Assembly (NCBI GenBank): GCA_036742455.1
Contig: DAINQU010000005.1
Span: 62,001 to 126,000 of the forward strand
Direction: 5' to 3'
DNA length: 64,000 nucleotides
Origin: CAIKZZ01 sp036742455
Lineage (GTDB): Bacteria; Pseudomonadota; Gammaproteobacteria; Steroidobacterales; Steroidobacteraceae
The notes beneath the pieces were generated by a model. That model did no database searches. It saw only the letters and a list, made by a program, of their open reading frames with translations, and was not told the DNA's origin. Positions 33,259 to 42,611 of the stretch are shown here, piece after piece. The position numbers and the translations under genes are program-made. Position 1 is the stretch's first letter. Each line of letters begins with the position of its first letter.

Positions 33259-34845
33259 GTGGTCCCACCGTCCCCGCCATTGCACACGGCCCCCTCGGGC
33301 GGTCGCCTTCTGATCGTGCTCGGCGACCAACTGGACGCCGACGCCCCGGTCCTGAACGCGTTGGATCCAGGGACCGACCTCGTGTTCATGGCGGAAGTCC
33401 CAGCGGAGAGCACGCGGATCCCCAGCCACGCGGCACGCACAGCGCTCTTTTTCGCCGCGATGCGTCATCATGCCTCGGCTCTGCAAACGCGCGGTCTACT
33501 CGTCGACTACCGTCGCTTGGGCCAGCACAACTTTCCAACGCTCGGCGCGGCGCTGGGGGATGCCATCCGCCGGCATCGCCCGCGGCACATCCTTTGCGTC
33601 TGGCCCGGTGACTACCACGTCAAATCGGAATTGGAGGCCACGGCGACGGCGTCGGGAATGTCGATCGAATGGCAGACGGACACGCATTTCCTCACGACGC
33701 CCGAGGAATTCGCGGAGTTTGCGCGCAACCGGAAAGTCCTACGCCTCGAGCACTGGTATCGCCAGATACGCCGGCGCACCGGCATCCTGATGGACGGCGA
33801 CCAACCGGCGGGCGGCGAATGGAATTTCGATGCATCCAATCGAGGAGCTTTTACGGCAGCCGGCCCCGGCTTCGTGCCCGCGCCCACGGCGTTCGACCCC
33901 GACCCCATCACCCGAGAGGCGCTCGCGGACGTTCAAACGTGGCTGCCAGCCCTGCCCGGATCGGTCGCCCAGTTCGCATGGCCGGTGACGCGTACGCAGG
34001 CGCGGGTTGCCCTTGAGGAGTTTATCGATCAGCGGCTACCGCTCTTTGGCCAATACCAAGATGCCATGTGGCACGGCGAGACGACGCTGTACCACTCGCG
34101 ACTGTCTGCCGCGCTGAATCTCAAGTTGTTGAATCCCCGCGAAGTTGTCGACGCGGCGATCGACGCGTGGCGCCGTGGCGCCGCACCGCTACCCGCGGTC
34201 GAGGGCTTCGTCCGCCAAATCATCGGATGGCGGGAATATGTCCGAGGACTGTACTGGTGGCGCATGCCCGGCTACGCGGACAGCAACCAACTCGACGCGG
34301 ATGCGCCTTTGCCGGACCTCTATTGGACCGGTGAGACCGAGTACGCGTGCTTGCGCGATACGCTGCGGCATACCCTCGATCACGGCTATGCCCACCACAT
34401 CGAACGACTGATGGTGATCGGCCTGTTTGCCCTGCTGCTCGGGGTCCGGCCGCGCGAAATCCATCAGTGGTTTCTGGGCATGTACGTGGACGCCGTCGAA
34501 TGGGTGGAACTGCCGAACGTCATCGGCATGAGCCAGTTTGCGGACGGGGGCACGATGGCCTCGAAACCGTACATAGCCAGCGGGCGTTACATCGAACGGA
34601 TGAGCAATTACTGCGACCGTTGCCCCAAGCGGCCCGGCGAGGCTACAGGGCCGCGCGCCTGCCCCTACACGACCCTTTATTGGGACTTTCTCGCACGCCA
34701 TCGGGATCGCTTCGTGAATCATCCCCGACTCGGCCAGCAAGTGCGCAATTTCGACGCGCGGCCCGACAGCGCGCGTCTGGCGATTCGCGATGCCGCCGAC
34801 ACGCTGCGGCTCGCGTTGCGCCCCCTCCGCAAGGACATTGCATGA
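33259..34845 (+). CDS. Iron-sulfur bacterial cryptochrome/photolyase (FeS-BCP, PhrB-type)
   Basis: A 528-residue flavoprotein of the prokaryotic (6-4) photolyase group, which repairs (6-4) photoproducts with light. The N-terminus has LLIVLGDQLD. Cys364, Cys452, Cys455 and Cys468 are spaced 88, 3 and 13 residues apart, exactly as are Cys350, 438, 441 and 454 of Agrobacterium PhrB, which bind a [4Fe-4S] cluster. The start is the GTG at 33259 with GGAG six bases upstream. It overlaps the next photolyase gene by four bases. Confidence 0.92.
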   Translation: MVPPSPPLHTAPSGGRLLIVLGDQLDADAPVLNALDPGTDLVFMAEVPAESTRIPSHAARTALFFAAMRHHASALQTRGLLVDYRRLGQHNFPTLGAALGDAIRRHRPRHILCVWPGDYHVKSELEATATASGMSIEWQTDTHFLTTPEEFAEFARNRKVLRLEHWYRQIRRRTGILMDGDQPAGGEWNFDASNRGAFTAAGPGFVPAPTAFDPDPITREALADVQTWLPALPGSVAQFAWPVTRTQARVALEEFIDQRLPLFGQYQDAMWHGETTLYHSRLSAALNLKLLNPREVVDAAIDAWRRGAAPLPAVEGFVRQIIGWREYVRGLYWWRMPGYADSNQLDADAPLPDLYWTGETEYACLRDTLRHTLDHGYAHHIERLMVIGLFALLLGVRPREIHQWFLGMYVDAVEWVELPNVIGMSQFADGGTMASKPYIASGRYIERMSNYCDRCPKRPGEATGPRACPYTTLYWDFLARHRDRFVNHPRLGQQVRNFDARPDSARLAIRDAADTLRLALRPLRKDIA

Positions 34846-36302
34846 GACCTGTCATCGTCTGGTTCCGCCGCGATTTGCGGCTGACCGATCATCCGGCCCT
34901 GCAAGCGGCCCTCGAAACGGGCGAGCCCATACTGCCGGTCTACATACACGCCCCGGGCGAAGAAGCGCCCTGGTCGCCCGGGGGTGCCAGCCGCTGGTGG
35001 CTGGATCGCAGCCTGACCGCACTCGCCGCGGCGTTGGAACAACGCGGTTCACGGCTCATCGTGCGCCAAGGTGCCTCGTTGGAGACGCTGTGCGAACTCG
35101 CGCAGGCGTGCGGTGCGACGCGTATCTATTGGAACCGCAGTTACGAACCGGCGGCGATCGCTCGCGATACGGCGGTCAAGACTGCACTGCGTGACCGCGG
35201 CTTCGAGGCGGAAAGTCACCTTGGCAATGTCTTGTTTGAACCGTGGACCGTACGCAGTGGCGCCGGAACGCCGTTTCGGGTGTTCACGCCGTTCTGGAAA
35301 CACTGCCTGACACGCCTGCACGAGGTGCCGCCACCGATACCCGCCCCCGACCGCCTGCCAACCCCGACGGTGTGGCCCGCGAGTGAGGCCGTCGCAGCGC
35401 TGAACCTCGCCCCGACTCTCCCGTGGGACACGGGCTTTCGGGCGCTGTGGACACCCGGCGAAATGGCGGCGTTGGAGCGATTGGAAGCGTTCTTAGAGAC
35501 CGACGCGGGGCAGTACAAAACGCAACGCGACCGACCGGACTTGCCCGCGACCTCCCGCTTAGCCCCGGCTCTGCACTTCGGCGAAGTCTCACCGCGGCAA
35601 GTGCTCGCCGCGGCGCACAGCGCGCTTGCCGGAGCCCCGGCCGCCGACAGCACGGGTATCGACGCATTCATTCGAGAAATCGGCTGGCGAGAGTTCGCCG
35701 CGCACATACTCTATGCGTTCCCGCACACGCCGGAGCAGCCGTTGGATGAGCGCTTTCGCGCACTCCCTTGGGGAACGGACGAAACCTTACTCACGGCGTG
35801 GCGCCACGGGCGCACGGGGATCCCTTTGGTTGACGCGGGCATGCGAGAGCTCTGGCACACCGGCTGGATGCACAATCGAGTCCGCATGGTGGTCGCCTCG
35901 TGGCTCACGAAGAATCTCGGCCAGCATTGGTTGCACGGCGCTCGTTGGTTCCACGACACTTTGGTGGATGCGGACCTGGCGGCGAATACGCTTGGGTGGC
36001 AATGGGCGGCCGGTTGCGGCGCCGATGCAGCGCCGTACTACCGCATATTCAATCCCATCCTGCAGAGCGAGCGTTTCGACCCCGAACGCCGCTACATCCG
36101 GCGCTGGGTACCCGAACTCTCGCGATTACCGGATGCATGGATACACCAACCGTTCAATGCACCTGCTAACGTATTGGCCGCCGCGGGTGTCGTCCTCGAC
36201 CGACACTACCCCCGCCCGATCGTCGACCTCAAGGGCAGTCGCGATCGTGCGTTGGCCGCCTACGACGCGGTCAAAGCAGCAACGCAGAATGCCCGTGCCT
36301 GA
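34842..36302 (+). CDS. phr: Deoxyribodipyrimidine (CPD) photolyase
   Basis: A 486-residue class I photolyase. The N-terminal antenna domain has IVWFRRDLRLTDHPAL. The FAD domain shows TSRLAPALHFGEVSPRQ, FIREIGWREFAAH, WRHGRTGIPLVDAGMREL, GWMHNRVRM and NTLGWQWAAGCGADAAPYYRIFNP. It splits cyclobutane pyrimidine dimers using blue light. The ATG overlaps the stop of the FeS photolyase gene (ATGA), so the two repair enzymes for the two main UV lesions are co-translated. Confidence 0.95.
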   Translation: MRPVIVWFRRDLRLTDHPALQAALETGEPILPVYIHAPGEEAPWSPGGASRWWLDRSLTALAAALEQRGSRLIVRQGASLETLCELAQACGATRIYWNRSYEPAAIARDTAVKTALRDRGFEAESHLGNVLFEPWTVRSGAGTPFRVFTPFWKHCLTRLHEVPPPIPAPDRLPTPTVWPASEAVAALNLAPTLPWDTGFRALWTPGEMAALERLEAFLETDAGQYKTQRDRPDLPATSRLAPALHFGEVSPRQVLAAAHSALAGAPAADSTGIDAFIREIGWREFAAHILYAFPHTPEQPLDERFRALPWGTDETLLTAWRHGRTGIPLVDAGMRELWHTGWMHNRVRMVVASWLTKNLGQHWLHGARWFHDTLVDADLAANTLGWQWAAGCGADAAPYYRIFNPILQSERFDPERRYIRRWVPELSRLPDAWIHQPFNAPANVLAAAGVVLDRHYPRPIVDLKGSRDRALAAYDAVKAATQNARA

Positions 36303-37272
36303 CCCTATGGAGCAATACGTGCACCCGACCCCTCCCTCACGGTTACGACGACTGTGGACGTCCATCCGTGCCTGGTTCGACAGCGACGCCGGCCCGGACG
36401 CGCGCGGCAATCCCAAAGCCATTGACGTCGCGCGCATCGTACCGTTCATCGGTATTCATCTCGCCTGCCTTGGCGTGTTTTGGGTGGGCGTGAGCCGTGC
36501 AGCGCTCTACTGCGCGCTGGCGATGTATTTGTTGCGCATGTTTGCCATCACCGGCTTTTACCATCGCTACTTCTCACACAAAGCCTTCCGCACCTCGCGC
36601 GTTGCGCAGTTCGTGTTCGCCGCACTCGGCGCCATGGCAGTGCAGCGTGGCCCGCTCTGGTGGGCTGCCCACCACCGGCATCACCACGCCCATTCCGACC
36701 GTCCCGACGATGCCCATTCGCCACGGCAACACGGGTTTCTGTGGAGCCACATGGGTTGGTTCTTGGCGCGCGGCAATTATCGCGCGGACACCAAGCGCAT
36801 CAGCGACCTACTGCAATACCCGGAATTGCGCTGGCTGGATCGCTATGACATCGCCATGCCCATACTCCTCGCAATCGGCTTGTTCATCGCCGGCGCCCTT
36901 TTGCATCGATTCGCGCCCGAGCAGCACACGAGCGGGAGTCAATTTCTCGTTTGGGGCTTCTTTGTTTCCACCGTGGCGTGTTACCACGCGACCTACACCA
37001 TCAATTCGCTGTCGCACGCCTTGGGTCGTCGTCGCTATCGCACGCCGGACGACAGTCGAAATAACATCTGGCTTGCGCTGCTGACGCTCGGTGAAGGCTG
37101 GCACAACAATCATCACCATTATCCGAAGTCGGCCCGTCAAGGGTTCTATTGGTGGGAAATCGACCTCACCTACTACGCGCTTCGGGCGCTGTCGTGGCTG
37201 GGCATCATCTGGGACCTGCAACCGGTACCGGCCACTGTCCGCGACAGTCGCCGATTTGAGAGCAGCACCTGA
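36289..37272 (+). CDS. Membrane fatty acid desaturase (delta-9 type)
   Basis: A 327-residue di-iron desaturase with at least four membrane helices. The three His boxes are HRYFSH, HHRHHHAH and HNNHHHYP, in the order and spacing of acyl-CoA or acyl-lipid delta-9 desaturases. The start is uncertain: an ATG at 36289 overlaps phr by 14 bases and an ATG at 36307 lies 4 bases after it; neither has a strong ribosome site. It fits a light/oxidative-stress membrane-remodelling unit with Cfa. Confidence 0.9.
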   Translation: MPVPDPMEQYVHPTPPSRLRRLWTSIRAWFDSDAGPDARGNPKAIDVARIVPFIGIHLACLGVFWVGVSRAALYCALAMYLLRMFAITGFYHRYFSHKAFRTSRVAQFVFAALGAMAVQRGPLWWAAHHRHHHAHSDRPDDAHSPRQHGFLWSHMGWFLARGNYRADTKRISDLLQYPELRWLDRYDIAMPILLAIGLFIAGALLHRFAPEQHTSGSQFLVWGFFVSTVACYHATYTINSLSHALGRRRYRTPDDSRNNIWLALLTLGEGWHNNHHHYPKSARQGFYWWEIDLTYYALRALSWLGIIWDLQPVPATVRDSRRFESST

Positions 37273-38534
37273 TGGCTGCGTCGCGGCAGTCCGTGGCGAT
37301 TATCGGCAGTGGCATTGCCGGGCTGACTGTCGCGGAGGGCCTGTATCGCGACCACGATATTACGGTGTACGAAGCCGAAGCCTGGGTCGGGGGGCATACG
37401 CACACCGTCGATATCGACGAGGACGGCGAAACCGTGGCCGTCGATACGGGATTCATCGTCTGCAATGAGTGGACGTATCCGAATTTTCTCGCCTTGCTCG
37501 CCCGATACGGCGTACAAACGCAAAATTCGAACATGAGTTTCAGCGTGCGTGATGAACGCTCAGGTCTCGAATACAACGGAACGAACCTCAACACCCTGTT
37601 TGCGCAACGCCGCAATGCGTTCTCACCGCGTTTTATCGGAATGATCGCGGACATTCTGCGGTTCAATCGGGCAGCACCGACGGTTCTGCAAGGGCCCGAC
37701 CCCGGCCCGACACTGGGCGATTGGTTACGGCAAGGCGGCTACGGCCAGCGCTTCGTTGATCATTACATCCTCCCGATGGGTCGATCCATCTGGTCAGCCG
37801 GCGCTGACGCGATTCTGAATTTCCCCGCCCGATTCTTTGTCGACTTTTTCCAGCGCCACGGCTTTCTCAACATCGACAATCGGCCGGTCTGGCAGGCGAT
37901 TCCGGGGGGATCGTCGCGGTACGTGGACGTCATCACCGCGCCTTTTCGCGAGCGCATACGGGTGAATACGCCGGTTCAGCGTGTCCAACGGACCGCCGAG
38001 GGGGTGTTGATCCACCTGCACGACGGTGACATTGCGCGACACGACGCCGTGGTCATCGCAACCCACGCCGACACGGCGCTCGGCCTACTCGCGGACCCCT
38101 CGGTGGAGGAGTCCAAACTGCTGGGCGCCTTTCCGTTCGAGGCGAATGACGTCATCCTTCACACGGATGAGAGCGTCTTGCCGAGAACCGCGCTGGCGCA
38201 AGCGGCATGGAACTATCAGATACGCGCCGATCGCGACACGGGTTGCTCGCTCACCTACGACATGAACATCCTGCAGTCGCTACGGTGCCGACGTCGGTAC
38301 CTCGTTTCACTGAACCTCAGTGATCGAATTCACCCCAGCAAGGTGCTCGGGCGCTGGAGCTATGCGCATCCGGTCTACACGCCGGCTGCGGTGGCCGCAC
38401 AGGCTCAACACGCCTGCATCAGCGGCGTTCGCCACACCTATTACGCGGGTGCGTATTGGCGTTACGGCTTTCACGAAGACGGTGTCGTCAGCGGACTTCG
38501 GGTACTGGAGCAGTACCGTCGGGCTCTCGCCTGA
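37272..38534 (+). CDS. FAD-dependent oxidoreductase (COG2907, amine-oxidase-like)
   Basis: A 420-residue flavoprotein. The Rossmann motif is IIGSGIAGLTVAEGLYRDHDITVYEAE, followed by GGHTHTVD. A C-terminal FAD motif is in YYAGAYWRYGFHEDGV. The family regularly neighbours DUF1365 and cyclopropane-fatty-acid synthase genes, as it does here, and acts in lipid modification or photo-oxidative protection in bacteria such as Rhodobacter. The substrate is unknown. The ATG overlaps the desaturase stop by one base. Confidence 0.85.
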   Translation: MAASRQSVAIIGSGIAGLTVAEGLYRDHDITVYEAEAWVGGHTHTVDIDEDGETVAVDTGFIVCNEWTYPNFLALLARYGVQTQNSNMSFSVRDERSGLEYNGTNLNTLFAQRRNAFSPRFIGMIADILRFNRAAPTVLQGPDPGPTLGDWLRQGGYGQRFVDHYILPMGRSIWSAGADAILNFPARFFVDFFQRHGFLNIDNRPVWQAIPGGSSRYVDVITAPFRERIRVNTPVQRVQRTAEGVLIHLHDGDIARHDAVVIATHADTALGLLADPSVEESKLLGAFPFEANDVILHTDESVLPRTALAQAAWNYQIRADRDTGCSLTYDMNILQSLRCRRRYLVSLNLSDRIHPSKVLGRWSYAHPVYTPAAVAAQAQHACISGVRHTYYAGAYWRYGFHEDGVVSGLRVLEQYRRALA

Positions 38535-38535
38535 T

Positions 38536-39279
38536 ATGCACAGTGCGCTCTATGTAGGAACCGTCCAACATCAGCGCCATGCGCCCAAGCGCAATGCTTT
38601 TCGCTATCGCCTCATGATGGCTTTTCTCGATCTCGACGAAATCCACGACGTTTTCGCCGGCCGCTGGCTGTGGTCGACCCAGCGATGGGCGCCCATACGA
38701 TTTGATCGTCGCGATTACATGGCCCCCACGGACCGGCCGTTAAAGTCCGTCGTCTTGGACGCCATCGAGGCCTCACTGGGGCGTCGTCCGAGGGGTGCGG
38801 TGCGGCTACTGACCCACTTACGCCACTTTGGATACTGCTTTAATCCCGTTTCGTTTTACTACGCGTACGAAGGCGACCGCTTGGATGCCATCGTCGCGGA
38901 AATCACGAACACGCCGTGGGGCGAGCGGCATCGCTACGTCCTCGACGTCGCACAGGCGCCGCACGAGCACGGCAGCGCGATGTTTCAATTCGGTAAAGAT
39001 TTTCACGTTTCGCCGTTCCTGCCGATGAATATTCAATACGATTGGCGTTTCACGGCACCCGGACAGGCTCTCCACGTGCACATGATCGACCGAATCGAAA
39101 CAGCGACGGTCTTTGAGGCATCGCTCTCCCTACGGCGACGACCGATCAGCACGCGTAGCCTCATGGCCGCCTTGTGCGCATTCCCATTCATGACCTTCAA
39201 GGTCATCACACTGATCCATTGGCAAGCACTGCGCTTGTTCGTCAAACGGGTCCCCTTTTACAGTCATCCGGAATCGTGA
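38536..39279 (+). CDS. DUF1365 protein
   Basis: A 247-residue protein of the DUF1365 family: LYVGTVQHQRHAPKRNAFRY at the N-terminus, HLRHFGYCFNPVSFYYAY and HVSPFLPM in the core. DUF1365 proteins are found between an amine-oxidase-like flavoprotein and Cfa in many proteobacteria; the biochemical role is unknown. One base separates it from the gene on each side, so it is almost certainly made with them. Confidence 0.88.
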   Translation: MHSALYVGTVQHQRHAPKRNAFRYRLMMAFLDLDEIHDVFAGRWLWSTQRWAPIRFDRRDYMAPTDRPLKSVVLDAIEASLGRRPRGAVRLLTHLRHFGYCFNPVSFYYAYEGDRLDAIVAEITNTPWGERHRYVLDVAQAPHEHGSAMFQFGKDFHVSPFLPMNIQYDWRFTAPGQALHVHMIDRIETATVFEASLSLRRRPISTRSLMAALCAFPFMTFKVITLIHWQALRLFVKRVPFYSHPES

Positions 39280-39280
39280 C

Positions 39281-40573
39281 ATGAGTCAGTTGATCCTTCC
39301 GCAACCTCGTGCCCAGCGGCTCGAACGTACGCCCCCTTTTACGGCCCTCGCGCGTCAGCAATTGGTCACCCGGTTGGGACGACTCAGCGATGGGCAGTTG
39401 CGACTGACCGTGCCGAGTAACGCGTCCGACGGTGCTGTCGAGACGCTGACTTTTGGCCGGGAGACCGCGGATTTGCCGACGGTTGAGCTGCGGGTGTTGT
39501 CAGAACGCTTTTGGGGCGCCGTGGCCTTTGGTGGGTCGGTCGGCGCGGGCGAAAGCTACATACACGGCGATTGGCAGGTTAACGATCTCACCGCGTTGAT
39601 ACGCTTGATGACTCGCAATGCCAGCGTGCTGGAGGATCTGGAAGGCGGGCTGGCCCGACTGACGGGTCCGGCGCGACGTATCCTGCATTGGTTCAATCGC
39701 AATGACCTCTCGGGTAGCCGTCGCAATATTGCGGCGCACTACGACTTGGGGAATGCGTTCTTCGAACGCATGTTGGATCCGACGATGGCCTACTCAAGCG
39801 CCATTTATCCGTCATCCTCCGCCTCCCTGCACGAGGCGCAGTTGTTTAAGTTCGACACGATCTGTCGGAAACTCGATTTACGGCCGGGTGATGAGTTACT
39901 GGAGATTGGGACGGGCTGGGGCGGACTGGCCATTCATGCGGCGCAGCGATACGGCGCCAACGTCACCACAACCACGATCTCCAAAGAGCAGCACGACTTC
40001 GCCCGAGACGCCGTCGCCCGTGCCGGCCTCACTGACCGCGTGACGCTCCTGTTCGACGATTATCGCGATCTCAAAGGTACGTTTAACAAATTGGTGTCGA
40101 TCGAGATGATCGAGGCTGTGGGGCATCAATTTTTGGACACGTATCTCGGCACGTGCAGTAGCCGACTGTCGCCGGACGGGATGATGCTGCTACAGGCCAT
40201 CACCCTGCAGGATCAGTCCTATGAAGCGGCACTCAAGCAGGTCGATTTCATCCAGCGCTTTGTCTTCCCGGGCAGTTTCATTCCCTCGGTCTCGGCGATC
40301 ACCGCCTCGCTCACGCGGGCGACCGATCTGAAGGTGTTTGACCTCGAGGACATCGGCCCGCATTACGCGCGCACCTTGGCGGATTGGCGCCACAACGTCT
40401 TCGCAGACACTCAAGCGATTCGTGATCTGGGCTATAGCGACGAATTCCTGCGGCTGTGGGAATTCTATCTGTGCTATTGCGAGGGCGGTTTTGCGGAGCG
40501 CCACATCGGCGACGTGCAGTTGTTGCTCACGAAGCCGCGGTGTCGACGAGCGCCGCTGCGGGTCGCAGAATGA
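39281..40573 (+). CDS. cfa: Cyclopropane-fatty-acyl-phospholipid synthase (Cfa family)
   Basis: A 430-residue SAM-dependent methyltransferase. An N-terminal lipid-binding domain (residues 1-140) ends before NIAAHYDLGNAFFERMLDPTM. The SAM site is LLEIGTGWGGLAIHAAQRYG, followed by SIEMIEAVGHQF. It adds methylene or methyl groups to unsaturated phospholipid acyl chains, downstream of the desaturase in the same operon. Related enzymes make other modified fatty acids, so the exact product is not certain. It overlaps the next gene by four bases. Confidence 0.9.
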   Translation: MSQLILPQPRAQRLERTPPFTALARQQLVTRLGRLSDGQLRLTVPSNASDGAVETLTFGRETADLPTVELRVLSERFWGAVAFGGSVGAGESYIHGDWQVNDLTALIRLMTRNASVLEDLEGGLARLTGPARRILHWFNRNDLSGSRRNIAAHYDLGNAFFERMLDPTMAYSSAIYPSSSASLHEAQLFKFDTICRKLDLRPGDELLEIGTGWGGLAIHAAQRYGANVTTTTISKEQHDFARDAVARAGLTDRVTLLFDDYRDLKGTFNKLVSIEMIEAVGHQFLDTYLGTCSSRLSPDGMMLLQAITLQDQSYEAALKQVDFIQRFVFPGSFIPSVSAITASLTRATDLKVFDLEDIGPHYARTLADWRHNVFADTQAIRDLGYSDEFLRLWEFYLCYCEGGFAERHIGDVQLLLTKPRCRRAPLRVAE

Positions 40574-42003
40574 CCTCGACCGACCTCCTGCAAGACCTCA
40601 TCACAGTCATCGGCGGCGCTGCCGTGACGATGGGCGCGGATACCGATCGGTACAACGTCGATCACCGCAAACTGTATACCGGACGTAATCGTTGCGTCGT
40701 ACGACCGGGTTCCACGTCAGAAGTGGCCGCGGTGGTTCGGGTGTGCGCAGCTCACGGTGTGGCCATGGTGCCGCACGGTGGCAACACCTCGTATTGTGGC
40801 GGAGCGACACCGGATAGCTCCGGCACGGAAGTGGTGGTCAGTTTGGAGCGTATGAAAGCGATACGCTCGATCGATCCGGTCGGTGGCACGTTGGTCGTCG
40901 ATGCCGGCTGCACCCTGCTGCAGGTCCGCGAGGCCGCGCAGTCCGTTGGCCGCCACTTCCCCCTCTCGCTCGGCTCAGAGGGCACCTGCCAAATAGGCGG
41001 CAATCTGTCGACCAATGCCGGGGGAACGCAAGTACTGCGGCACGGCATGATGCGGGAGTTAACGCTCGGCCTCGAAGTCGTCCTGCCGGACGGTCGCGTC
41101 GTCGACCAATTGCGTCGACTGCGCAAGGACAACACGGGCTACGACGTAAAGCAGTTGTTCATCGGCGCCGAGGGGACGCTGGGCATTATCACCGCGGCCT
41201 GTTTACGGATCGGCCCCGCCGCCGCCGATTCGCTCACGGCGCTCGTCGCCGTGAACGATCTGGACGCGACCTTGCAGCTCCTCGGTCGACTGCGAAGCGC
41301 TTTTGGCGATCTGATCGAGACGTTCGAATACATGCCGGCCGGCGCCGTCGCATTGGCGCGGCGCCACTTCCCCCAGATCCCCGATCCCTTCGGCGAACCC
41401 CATCCGGCGGTGGTGCTGGTCGATATGCCGCTGCCCGCCGCATTGGAAGGGCTGCGCGACAGCTTTACCGCGTTCATGGCAGACGAAATGGCCGCGCAGC
41501 GGATTCGTGACGCGGCCGTCGCTCAGTCAGCCGCTCAGGCTGAGGCCTTTTGGTTTTTGCGCGAACACATTCCGGCCGCGCAAACGCGCGAGGGCGCCTC
41601 ACTCAAACACGACGTGTCGCTTCCACTGGATCGATTGGCCGAGTTCGAACGTCGCGGCCTCGCCCTGATCGATGAGCTTGTGCCCGGCGGACGCAGCATC
41701 GGATACGGGCATGCCGGCGACGGCAATCTCCATTTCAACGTCAGTCCGCCGGACGGTGTCGCGCCTCGATCGGCCCAAGAACAGGATTTTCTCGCCCGCA
41801 AAGAGCCGCTCATGCGCGCGCTGCACGACCTCGTTGCCGAGCTCGGCGGTAGCTTCAGCGCAGAACACGGCATCGGTCGACTGAAGGTCGACGAACTGGC
41901 GCGGTACGAGGATCCCGTCGCGCTGTCGGTCATGCGGGCGATCAAGACGGCCCTGGACCCACGCGGCCTGATGAATCCGGGCAAGGTGTTAGGGCGCCGA
42001 TGA
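40570..42003 (+). CDS. FAD-linked oxidase (D-2-hydroxyacid dehydrogenase type)
   Basis: A 477-residue GlcD/D-2-hydroxyglutarate dehydrogenase-like flavoprotein. The FAD-binding half has VPHGGNTSYCGGATPD, PLSLGSEGTCQIGGNLSTNAGG and FIGAEGTLGIITAA. The C-terminal half has GYGHAGDGNLHFNV and EHGIGRLK, with metal and substrate His. The open frame extends into cfa, so I use the ATG at 40570. It is co-translated with cfa by an ATGA overlap, yet no lipid link is known for this family. The substrate is unassigned. Confidence 0.88.
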   Translation: MTSTDLLQDLITVIGGAAVTMGADTDRYNVDHRKLYTGRNRCVVRPGSTSEVAAVVRVCAAHGVAMVPHGGNTSYCGGATPDSSGTEVVVSLERMKAIRSIDPVGGTLVVDAGCTLLQVREAAQSVGRHFPLSLGSEGTCQIGGNLSTNAGGTQVLRHGMMRELTLGLEVVLPDGRVVDQLRRLRKDNTGYDVKQLFIGAEGTLGIITAACLRIGPAAADSLTALVAVNDLDATLQLLGRLRSAFGDLIETFEYMPAGAVALARRHFPQIPDPFGEPHPAVVLVDMPLPAALEGLRDSFTAFMADEMAAQRIRDAAVAQSAAQAEAFWFLREHIPAAQTREGASLKHDVSLPLDRLAEFERRGLALIDELVPGGRSIGYGHAGDGNLHFNVSPPDGVAPRSAQEQDFLARKEPLMRALHDLVAELGGSFSAEHGIGRLKVDELARYEDPVALSVMRAIKTALDPRGLMNPGKVLGRR

Positions 42004-42581
42004 CACGTGGTGCCTCCCCCCGCGGTACCGCCGCACCGATCGCAACGGCCCGACTGGTGTTACGGCCGTTCGAAGCCGGTGATCTTGCGCCGTTGCGCCA
42101 AATGCTCCGCGAGCCTTCGTTGCTCGCTGTGACACCGGAAGAGCCTCGCGCCATCGCCGCCGCGGAGCGTGCGGAGGCCGGCAACCGTCGACGGTCACCC
42201 GGAGCGTACGAATTCGCGGTAGTCGTGAAGCGCACGGGGCGCATCGCCGGCGCGTGCGAACTCATCGTCGGAGCACGTCACTCAGGGGAAATCGGCTATT
42301 TATTGGGGCGCCGCCACTGGGGCTATGGCTACGGCACCGAAATTGCGCGCGCACTCGTCGTGTACGGATTGGACGTCCTCGGCTTACAGCAATTGCACGC
42401 CACGATTTCCCTGGACAATCCGCGATCGCGTCGCGTCGTTCAAAAGGCGGGTTTCGTCTGGGACGCGTTGCTCCGCCGCGGCACCCGGGCGGCGGGCCGG
42501 TCGATCGATGCAGAACGGTATATCTACGTCGGCCAGCCCCCGGTTCTCCCGGCTTGCCGTACCCGCCCGTCTCGCCGATGA
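42000..42581 (+). CDS. GNAT N-acetyltransferase (RimJ/RimL type)
   Basis: A 193-residue GNAT protein with TARLVLRPFEAGDLAPL, a typical RimJ/RimL N-terminus, EIGYLLGRRHWGYGYGTEIARALV (acetyl-CoA loop) and SRRVVQKAGFV. The substrate could be a ribosomal protein, an antibiotic or a small amine. It overlaps the FAD-linked oxidase stop by four bases and ends the eight-gene tightly linked run. The last 15 residues are basic and proline-rich. Confidence 0.85.
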   Translation: MTRGASPRGTAAPIATARLVLRPFEAGDLAPLRQMLREPSLLAVTPEEPRAIAAAERAEAGNRRRSPGAYEFAVVVKRTGRIAGACELIVGARHSGEIGYLLGRRHWGYGYGTEIARALVVYGLDVLGLQQLHATISLDNPRSRRVVQKAGFVWDALLRRGTRAAGRSIDAERYIYVGQPPVLPACRTRPSRR

Positions 42582-42611
42582 TGAGGGCCACTCTCCGGGA
42601 ATGATCCCCAC

